A DNA stretch of 8,122 nt from positions 1 through 8,122 of the forward strand of contig JANWKX010000172.1 of the NCBI GenBank assembly GCA_025451145.1. Reading direction: 5' to 3'. The position numbers were made by a program, and so were the translations under genes. The notes beneath the pieces were generated by a model that saw nothing but the letters and a program-made list of their open reading frames with translations, did not search any database and was not told where the DNA came from. Below, in pieces: positions 1 to 4,736 of this stretch. The stretch's first letter is position 1. Each line of letters begins with the position of its first letter. The stretch is from Vampirovibrionales bacterium. GTDB lineage: Bacteria; Cyanobacteriota; Vampirovibrionia; Vampirovibrionales; JAGQHJ01.

Positions 1-970
1 CCAGGCCCAGGAGCGTCACATTCAGCGCTTCAAAGAGGCTTTGGTTGACTTCAGCCACCTGGTCGACCTTAATGGCATCTCCCAGGGCGGAATCCATCCG
101 GTTTAACCGTAACCCGACCACCCGAATATTGATATGCCGGAACCTGGGATCCCAGGCTGTGGCCATTTTCAATGCCGTTGCTGTCCCCGTCAGAAGACCG
201 CCACCTCCTACAGGGGCGATGAGAACCAGTTCTTCGATGTGACGATCATCCAGGAGGGGGGCAACTTGTCGGAATAATTCAAGACCAATGGTTCCTTGAC
301 CGGCAACGACCCAGGGATCGGCGTAAGGATCCAGGTATATTTCGCCTTCTGTCTGGGATTGTGCCCAGAGCCGGGCTTCATCAAAGGAATCGCCCATGCA
401 CACCAGTTCTCCTCGGACGCCGGATTGATTTAAGGAACGGAGGGCTTCCTCTATTTTGGTTCGTTTCTGGCTTGACGTGCCGTTTGGAATGACGATACGA
501 ACTGACTTGGGGGAGAGTAACGAGGCCGCTTTTAAGACCCCAAGGGCATGATTTCCGGTGGACACAGCCAGAAAAGATTGATGTTCATCGGCTGCCATCA
601 GTTTCGCCATGCCCACCAATGCGCCTCTGACCTTATAGGCCTTAGTGACAGTCATATCTTCCCGTTTGTAGTATAAATTCGGCAAGCGCTTGGAGGCATG
701 CAGGGGTGTCAAGGGATCCTGAGGGCTACTGGCGGGAGCAAGGCTTAACTGTGGCCTAAATCCATCCAGAATCCGGTTGGCTTCCATGATGGAAGCATAC
801 TGGTGAACCATGGGGAGATAGGAGGCGATATTCAGGCCTGCTGGAATCCCTGGCAGTCTAATTCGTCCGTCATCGCCAATGGCCAAATCCATAAACCCAG
901 CCGTAATGGCTGATTTGGAGCGGCTAAGGTGAGCTTCCGAAAGTGGGTTTCCAACAAGGCCTGATACCAT
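1..970 (-). CDS. ilvA: Threonine dehydratase-like PLP enzyme, 3' end beyond window
   Basis: Only the first 323 codons are in the window; the reading frame is open to the left edge. The product resembles biosynthetic threonine deaminase, which turns threonine into 2-oxobutanoate and ammonia, the committed step towards isoleucine. Fold-type II PLP signatures are visible: YYKRED at 100-105 and AYKVRGA at 111-117, whose Lys113 should form the Schiff base; STGNHALGV at 137-145 (phosphate/substrate loop); DPYADPWVVAGQGTIGLEL at 214-232; and PVGGGGLLTG at 253-262 (PLP phosphate loop). The start ATG follows TAGGAGAT with about 10 nt spacing, 26 nt after the ilvC stop, so it is the fourth structural gene of the operon. 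About 90 residues precede the conserved core, more than is usual for IlvA, and their role is unknown. Whether a C-terminal ACT-like regulatory domain follows cannot be seen. Related PLP dehydratases cannot be excluded, but the ilv context favours ilvA. Confidence 0.88.
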   Translation of the reverse strand, partial: MVSGLVGNPLSEAHLSRSKSAITAGFMDLAIGDDGRIRLPGIPAGLNIASYLPMVHQYASIMEANRILDGFRPQLSLAPASSPQDPLTPLHASKRLPNLYYKREDMTVTKAYKVRGALVGMAKLMAADEHQSFLAVSTGNHALGVLKAASLLSPKSVRIVIPNGTSSQKRTKIEEALRSLNQSGVRGELVCMGDSFDEARLWAQSQTEGEIYLDPYADPWVVAGQGTIGLELFRQVAPLLDDRHIEELVLIAPVGGGGLLTGTATALKMATAWDPRFRHINIRVVGLRLNRMDSALGDAIKVDQVAEVNQSLFEALNVTLLGL

Positions 971-996
971 GGTGTTTTATCTCCTATTATTCAGGG

Positions 997-2043
997 TTAA
1001 TTCTTGACACGGTTCACAAGTCGGCTGCCAGAAAGCCAGGACATCATGGCCCTGAGCTTTTGGCCCGTTGTTTCAAGGGGGTGCTGACGATCGGCTTCAA
1101 CCAGCGCTTTGAGGTTGGGTTGCCCGGCTTTGTTTTCAGCAAGCCATTCCTGGGCGAATTGCCCGGTTTGGATTTCACGCAAAACCTGCTTCATTGCAGC
1201 CTTGACTTCTGGTCCCACAACCTGTGGTCCACGGGTAACATCGCCATAGCGAGCTGTATCACTGATGGAATAACGCATGTCCTCCAGGCCGCCTTCATAC
1301 ATCAAGTCCACAATGAGCTTGAGTTCATGGAGGCACTCAAAGTAGGCCAACTCAGGCGGGTAGCCGGCTTCAACCAGGGTTTCAAAACCCGCTTTGACCA
1401 GAGCCGAAGCGCCACCGCACAAGACAGCCTGCTCGCCAAAGAGATCGGTTTCAGTTTCATTTTTGAAAGTCGTTTCAATGACGCCGGCCCGACCGGAGCC
1501 CAAACAGGCGGCATAGCCCAAGGCCTTTTCTTTGGCCTGACCGCTGGCATCCTGGTAAACCGCCATCAATGATGGAACGCCTCGATCCCGGCTGAATTCG
1601 GAACGAACCAAATGACCGGGGCTTTTGGGGGCGATCAGGAAGACATCGACAAAATCAGGGGGCACAACTTCCTGGTAATGGACGCTGAACCCATGGCTAA
1701 AGACCAACGATTGGCCTGGCTTTAAACGGCCTTCGAGGTAGGTTTCATAAACTTCCCGGTGATAGACATCCGGTACCAGAAACATAATCATATCCGCCCA
1801 GTCGGCGACTTCGGAAAAATCCAGGGTCTCCAAACCAGCGGCCTTGGCTTTGGCCTCAGAGGCGCTACCCGCTCTTAAGGCCACTTTGACGTTGGCAGAG
1901 GAGTCTTTGAGGTTGAGGCTTTGGCCATAGCCTTGGCTTCCAAATCCTAACACCGCAATTTTTTGACTCAATAGCAGGCTTCTATCAATGTCTTTGTCAT
2001 AGTAAATATTCAAGGGTCTTGTTTCATTAGCTGTTGTAGACAT
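997..2043 (-). CDS. ilvC: Ketol-acid reductoisomerase (NADP+), class I
   Basis: This 348-residue cytosolic enzyme isomerises and reduces acetolactate or acetohydroxybutanoate to the dihydroxy acid, the second common step of valine and isoleucine synthesis. The length fits short class I KARI. The Rossmann motif GFGSQG is at 33-38. The loop RAGSAS at 57-62, with Arg57, Ser60 and Ser62, fits NADPH preference. The catalytic-region His is at 117 (SHGF). The two-metal site is intact: Asp200 and Glu204 in ETDLFGEQ, Glu236 and Glu240 in YFECLHE, and Ser261 in ISDTA. Several usually fixed positions differ: GSQGYG instead of GSQGHA, KSPGH (140-144) instead of KGPGH, and GSGRAG instead of GGTRAG. The start is set by AAGGAGA about 7 nt upstream of the ATG; this site lies within the last codons of ilvN, and the two genes overlap by 17 nt, which suggests coupled translation. 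Confidence 0.97.
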   Translation of the reverse strand: MSTTANETRPLNIYYDKDIDRSLLLSQKIAVLGFGSQGYGQSLNLKDSSANVKVALRAGSASEAKAKAAGLETLDFSEVADWADMIMFLVPDVYHREVYETYLEGRLKPGQSLVFSHGFSVHYQEVVPPDFVDVFLIAPKSPGHLVRSEFSRDRGVPSLMAVYQDASGQAKEKALGYAACLGSGRAGVIETTFKNETETDLFGEQAVLCGGASALVKAGFETLVEAGYPPELAYFECLHELKLIVDLMYEGGLEDMRYSISDTARYGDVTRGPQVVGPEVKAAMKQVLREIQTGQFAQEWLAENKAGQPNLKALVEADRQHPLETTGQKLRAMMSWLSGSRLVNRVKN

Positions 2044-2362
2044 GGGCGGTTCTCCTTAAGGGTTGTAAATCAGTAAACATGGGCATCACATTGGGTCTTT
2101 GTAGTGCTGTTACGGCCTTCGCGTCCAAGGCAAGTTCTTTGACCTCAATCACATAAATCTGCTTGAGAAGCATCTTCATCAGCTTTTCAAGACGCTTGGG
2201 CTCCGGGCATTCAAATGAGATCATCACTTCCATCAACTCGCCATCCTCCTGGCATTGGGACAGGAATTGCTCAGGCATAAACCCCCGGAAGCTGAAGGCC
2301 CCCAAGAGGCGATCCAATGCCCCCAGGCGATTTTGCATTCGACAAAACAGAACTGTTTTCAT
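2027..2362 (-). CDS. ilvN: Acetolactate synthase small (regulatory) subunit, short single-ACT form
   Basis: This 111-residue protein consists of one ACT domain (about residues 2-75: KTVLFCRMQNRLGALDRL followed by the GAFSFRGF turn) plus a tail of about 35 residues. ACT small subunits bind the AHAS catalytic subunit, raise its activity and commonly confer valine feedback inhibition. The size is close to enterobacterial IlvM/IlvN (about 90-100 residues), not to the 160-residue IlvH type that carries a second C-terminal domain. The ATG follows the ilvB stop by 6 nt. Its Shine-Dalgarno AAGGAG lies across the ilvB terminal codons with 9 nt spacing. The final codons contain the ilvC ribosome binding site. 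Valine sensitivity cannot be read from the sequence: the ACT effector-binding residues were not matched to a reference. Either symbol, ilvN or ilvH, could be used. Confidence 0.93.
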   Translation of the reverse strand: MKTVLFCRMQNRLGALDRLLGAFSFRGFMPEQFLSQCQEDGELMEVMISFECPEPKRLEKLMKMLLKQIYVIEVKELALDAKAVTALQRPNVMPMFTDLQPLRRTAHVYNS

Positions 2363-2368
2363 CAGCGA

Positions 2369-4135
2369 CTACTCCTTATCTGTATTGGGTGTTTCTAACA
2401 ACATCTCTTCGTTACCGGCCCCAGCAGGGACCCATGGGTAAACATCAGCCCGCTCCTGCACGCGAAAATCGATAATGACAGGGCGATCCATAATCGAATA
2501 GGCCTCTTGGATCACGCGATCGACGTCTTCAGGCGACTCGACTTTAAAGCCAGCGCAGCCATAGGCTTCGGCCAGTTTGATAAAATCCGGCGAAGTGAGC
2601 TGGGCTTCGCTTTCACGGGTAAAGATTTTGCCTTGCCATTGGCGGATCATGCCCAGGTGGCCATTATTGATAATGGCGACTTTGACCGGCAACTGGTAAT
2701 CCGCGGCCATGGCCAGCTCTTGGAGCGTCATTTGAAAGCTGCCATCGCCTGCGATATCCAGAACCACTTTATCCGGGTAAGCGGTTTGAATACCAATGGC
2801 TGCGGGAAATCCAAATCCCATGGTCCCAAGGCCACCGGAGGTGATGAAGCTTCTGGGTTGATCCAGGTTAAAGGCTTGGGCAGCCCACATTTGATGCTGG
2901 CCAACCTCGGTGGTGACGAATCCATCCTTCGGGAGCCAGTGAAATAATCGCTCAATGACAAACTGGGGGTGCAGGAGATTTTCTGGATAAGTCGCTTCTG
3001 AACGGCGCTTTTTCCAGTTAGCAATTTGTTCAAACCAGGCTTGACGGGAGGATAATGTCGTTTTAAAGCCAGATAGATCCTCAGATTTGGTATTTAACCG
3101 CTCAAAGACATGTTGAATATCCCCTTGAATTGGGAGGCATGCCGCGACATTCTTTTCTAAGGAGGTCGGATCCAAATCAATGTGAACAATTTTGGCGTTT
3201 TGGGCAAAGCGTTTGGCATTTCCGGTCTGACGCTCATTCAGCCGATTCCCGACCACCAGAAGTAAATCGGCGTTGGCAATGGCGATATTGGCCCAATAAT
3301 GGCCATGCATACCGCAGAATCCAAGATATAAAGGATGGCTTGCTGGAAAGCCTCCAAGGCCCATCAATGAACAGGCGACGGGTAATTGAAATCCTTCTGC
3401 AAAGGCTAAAATCTCTTGATGGGCGTTTGATGTCACAACACCCCCGCCAGACAGAAGAACAGGCCGCTCTGCTTGAGCCATCAACGCCAGAAGATTATCT
3501 AGATCTTCTTCTGTAAAGCTCTCTGATAGGTCATACCCTGGCAAGTTAAATTCATGAAGACCATCAGGATTAAATGGGGCTGAGCCCAGCAAGACATCCT
3601 TGGGTAAATCCACCAGGACAGGGCCAGGTCGGCCGCTGGTGGCCACAAAAAAGGCTTCGCGAATGGCAGATTCAAGCTCATCCACGTGACGGACCAGGAG
3701 ATTATGCTTTGTGCAAGACCGGGTCATGCCCACAATGTCCGATTCCTGAAAGGCGTCATTGCCCATTAAATCCGTTGCGACATTGCCGGTAAAAACCACC
3801 AGAGGCACGGAATCATAGAAGGCATCCGTAATGCCGGTGATGGTATTGGTGGCCCCTGGGCCGGATGTGACCAATACCACGCCAGGTCTTCCGGTGGACC
3901 GGGCATATCCTTCTGCCATGTGAACCGCGCCTTGTTCATGGCGAACCAGATAGTGCTGGATGGGATACTCCGGGAGTGCCTCGTAAATGGACAGTATCGG
4001 ACCACCCGGCAAACCAAAAATCTTATCAACCCCTTCTTCAACCAAGGTTTTGAGAAAGATATGAGCCCCGGTTAATGTCTCTACTTCCTTAACAGGGGAT
4101 AATGCCGCCTCATGCGCAATCATCTTAGTCGCCAT
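2369..4135 (-). CDS. ilvB: Acetolactate synthase (AHAS) large catalytic subunit
   Basis: This 588-residue ThDP- and FAD-dependent enzyme condenses pyruvate with pyruvate or 2-oxobutanoate, giving acetolactate or acetohydroxybutanoate. The N-terminal Pyr domain (about 20-185) includes GLPGG at 41-45 and catalytic Glu67 in RHEQGAVHMAEGYAR. The central FAD-type domain covers about 210-345 (GMHGHYWAN, HIDLDP). The C-terminal PP domain has GDGSF at 463-467 through NN at 490-491, the Mg-ThDP motif, and GMIRQWQ at 495-501, matching the region of the herbicide-site Trp. The motif that is usually GARFDDRVTG reads GNRLNERQTG, a noticeable departure. About 20 residues precede the conserved LTGA start. 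The ATG has a modest site, GGAGA about 10 nt upstream. It is first of the structural genes, 6 nt before ilvN, behind an attenuator and a small overlapping ORF. Its complete active-site motifs favour AHAS over other ThDP enzymes. Confidence 0.97.
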   Translation of the reverse strand: MATKMIAHEAALSPVKEVETLTGAHIFLKTLVEEGVDKIFGLPGGPILSIYEALPEYPIQHYLVRHEQGAVHMAEGYARSTGRPGVVLVTSGPGATNTITGITDAFYDSVPLVVFTGNVATDLMGNDAFQESDIVGMTRSCTKHNLLVRHVDELESAIREAFFVATSGRPGPVLVDLPKDVLLGSAPFNPDGLHEFNLPGYDLSESFTEEDLDNLLALMAQAERPVLLSGGGVVTSNAHQEILAFAEGFQLPVACSLMGLGGFPASHPLYLGFCGMHGHYWANIAIANADLLLVVGNRLNERQTGNAKRFAQNAKIVHIDLDPTSLEKNVAACLPIQGDIQHVFERLNTKSEDLSGFKTTLSSRQAWFEQIANWKKRRSEATYPENLLHPQFVIERLFHWLPKDGFVTTEVGQHQMWAAQAFNLDQPRSFITSGGLGTMGFGFPAAIGIQTAYPDKVVLDIAGDGSFQMTLQELAMAADYQLPVKVAIINNGHLGMIRQWQGKIFTRESEAQLTSPDFIKLAEAYGCAGFKVESPEDVDRVIQEAYSIMDRPVIIDFRVQERADVYPWVPAGAGNEEMLLETPNTDKE

Positions 4136-4232
4136 AGCATATCGTCTCCGTTGCGGGATTCGATAAAACGGTGTCGACGACGCTTAGGGAAAGGGATTTT
4201 GAGACGTTTGTCAGAGAGAGTTGGTGTTTCAT
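4125..4232 (-). CDS. Small ORF (35 codons) overlapping the ilvB start; unknown, possible coupling peptide
   Basis: I do not recognise this product. It begins with ATG preceded by AAGGAG at 8 nt, a near-ideal ribosome binding site and stronger than that of ilvB. It encodes 35 residues, starting MKHQLSLTNV and ending ICYGD, rich in Ser (6), Leu (5) and Val (4), with no clear signal peptide or membrane segment. It starts after the attenuator terminator, so it would be made only from read-through mRNA. Its stop lies 8 nt after the first base of the ilvB ATG (11 nt overlap, different frame). Potential stems covering the ilvB Shine-Dalgarno site have their upstream arms inside this ORF, so translation of it could open the ilvB site. 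The role as a translational coupling peptide is inference. It could also be a remnant or a chance ORF, but the site strength and overlap argue for real translation. Confidence 0.55.
   Translation of the reverse strand: MKHQLSLTNVSKSLSLSVVDTVLSNPATETICYGD
4143..4206 (-). promoter_or_regulatory. Possible RNA stems masking the ilvB ribosome binding site
   Basis: On the minus strand CGTCTC (4206-4201) is fully complementary to GAGACG (4148-4143), which contains most of the ilvB Shine-Dalgarno GGAGA (4149-4145). A second pairing, CCGTT (4171-4167) with AACGG (4152-4148), abuts it and shares base 4148. Together they could bury the ilvB site. Both upstream arms are inside the 35-codon ORF, so a translating ribosome would disrupt them. 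The pairings are seen in the sequence; their formation and effect are inferred. The outer stem has a loop of more than 50 nt, so stability is uncertain. Confidence 0.35.
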
Positions 4233-4277
4233 TTGAGGCGCTCCTTCAGGTTATCTGCTGTCATTGTGAGGGGCAAC

Positions 4278-4310
4278 AAAAAACCGCCGGGCCTGTGAGG
4301 GTCCCGGCGG
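4278..4310 (-). terminator. Intrinsic terminator of the ilv leader (attenuator)
   Basis: The minus strand carries CCGCCGGG (4310-4303), an 11-nt loop region, then CCCGGCGG (4291-4284), an 8-bp perfect GC stem, followed directly by six T residues (4283-4278) and GTTG. On the plus strand the stem is not followed by a T run, so it acts on minus-strand transcription. It lies about 142 nt ahead of ilvB and directly behind an Ile/Leu/Val-rich leader peptide, so it would stop transcription before the structural genes. That position and the competing pairing upstream mark it as an attenuator and not the end of a gene. Confidence 0.92.
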
Positions 4311-4356
4311 TCTGATAAGCTTGCTTTAGTTGAACAACACTTATTTACCCACCGGG
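4303..4356 (-). promoter_or_regulatory. Antiterminator pairing of the ilv attenuator
   Basis: CCCGGTGG (4356-4349), formed by the last three sense codons of the leader peptide, can pair over 8 positions (one G-U) with CCGCCGGG (4310-4303), the 5' arm of the terminator. It is nearly a copy of the terminator 3' arm CCCGGCGG, differing at one base, so the two structures are mutually exclusive. A ribosome at the adjacent stop codon (4347-4345) would cover CCCGGTGG and allow termination; one stalled at the earlier Ile/Leu/Val codons would leave it free. The complementarity is seen; the switch is inferred from the well-known enterobacterial ilv, leu and trp attenuators. Confidence 0.8.
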
Positions 4357-4400
4357 AGATCCGATGAGAATAATAATCACGAGGATAATAATGTTGTTCA
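4331..4400 (-). promoter_or_regulatory. Long-range leader hairpin flanking the control codons
   Basis: TGAACAACA (4400-4392, leader codons 5-8) is a perfect 9-nt complement of TGTTGTTCA (4339-4331), just past the leader stop, with a possible extra wobble pair at 4391/4340. It would enclose the Ile/Leu/Val codons and the CCCGGTGGG segment. In classical attenuators an early hairpin serves to pause RNA polymerase or to compete with the antiterminator; this AU-rich stem could have such a role, or promote termination when the leader is not translated. Its effect is uncertain. Confidence 0.5.
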
Positions 4401-4413
4401 GGGGAGATTGCAT
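4345..4413 (-). CDS. ilv operon leader peptide (attenuation peptide)
   Basis: This is a 22-codon ORF, ATG to TAA. Codons 8-17 read Ile-Ile-Ile-Leu-Val-Ile-Ile-Ile-Leu-Ile (ATT, ATT, ATC, CTC, GTG, ATT, ATT, ATT, CTC, ATC): seven Ile, two Leu and one Val in a row. The remaining residues are MQSPLNN before and GSPGG after. It is functionally like enterobacterial ilvL/ivbL: translation speed through the control codons reports charging of the Ile, Leu and Val tRNAs. Codons 20-22 form one strand of the antiterminator, and the stop codon sits directly after it. The ribosome binding site is modest: AAAGG with about 12 nt spacing. The peptide itself is probably without other function. The codon content, location before an intrinsic terminator and the ilvBNCA operon downstream make this call strong. 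Confidence 0.9.
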   Translation of the reverse strand: MQSPLNNIIILVIIILIGSPGG

Positions 4414-4458
4414 TTAAAAATAATACCTTTGTGTATCTTTAACACAATTAATTTTGTT

Positions 4459-4521
4459 ACCTTATCATGTTTAGAAAAAAATAACAAGGCTTTTCATAAA
4501 AAGTATAAAAATTGAAGTGAA
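4459..4521 (-). promoter_or_regulatory. Candidate promoter(s) of the ilv operon
   Basis: Two sigma70-like pairs, each with a 17-bp spacer, are visible on the minus strand upstream of the leader peptide. One is TTCACT (4521-4516) with TATGAA (4498-4493), 4/6 matches in each box. The other is TTGTTA (4487-4482) with TAAGGT (4464-4459), weaker in the -10 box. The first would start RNA near 4486, about 70 nt before the leader ATG. Neither is decisive; the strong AT content of 4411-4515 fits a promoter region. No operator or regulator site was recognised. Confidence 0.3.
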
Positions 4522-4725
4522 GCACGCAGGTCTTGATCACTCATACAAAGTTGTGTTGAAACCCTTTTTTTCCTGCCCGATTTGTTTATGGAGAGGCCAT
4601 TACCCTTCTGCAAAGCCTGTTAAGGTCAAGTATTGATTCTTGATCCTGAGCCCGTCACAAAAGGGGCTTTATGGATATGCACTTTTATGGCAAACTGACC
4701 ATAGGTAAACAGGACACCTTGCTTT

Positions 4726-4730
4726 AGGAG
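4726..4730 (+). promoter_or_regulatory. Ribosome binding site that fixes a TTG start
   Basis: AGGAG lies 6 nt before the TTG at 4737. No ATG or GTG start upstream fits, and the next in-frame Met is at residue 67, beyond the first membrane helix, so this site decides the unusual start codon of the ABC exporter. Confidence 0.75.
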
Positions 4731-4736
4731 ACCCTT

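Larger units (their letters stand above)
4414..4736. other. Divergent intergenic region between ilv leader and ABC exporter
   Basis: About 320 nt separate the two divergent units. The left third (to about 4515) is markedly AT-rich and should hold the ilv promoter. The rest is of ordinary composition and must hold the exporter promoter, but I could not find a convincing -35/-10 pair on the plus strand. CTTGATC occurs twice (in the 4530s and 4630s), the second within a TTGATTCTTGAT repeat, and a small hairpin AGCCC...GGGCT lies at about 4648-4667. No ORF with a good ribosome binding site, RNA gene or recognisable regulator site was seen. Confidence 0.5.

Noticed and set aside
943..1572. Plus-strand ORF of 209 codons
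   Set aside because: It is fully antisense to ilvC, a certain gene; its length reflects the composition of ilvC, and its product matches nothing I know.
4284..4310. Use of the GC hairpin as a terminator for plus-strand transcription
   Set aside because: On the plus strand the stem is followed by TCTGATAAGC, without a T run, and no plus-strand gene ends there.
4112..4315. Plus-strand ORF of 67 codons over the terminator and ilvB start
   Set aside because: It reads through the terminator stem and the ilvB N-terminus on the opposite strand, with no family likeness and no ribosome binding site.
4136..4420. T-box or amino-acid riboswitch instead of a peptide attenuator
   Set aside because: No T-box sequence or specifier-loop arrangement was seen, and the leader is too short; the Ile/Leu/Val-rich peptide gives a sufficient explanation.
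4330..4515. Plus-strand ORF of 61 codons across the ilv leader
   Set aside because: It is antisense to the leader peptide and AT-rich promoter region, low in complexity (Asn/Lys-rich) and lacks a good ribosome binding site. The minus strand explains the sequence better.
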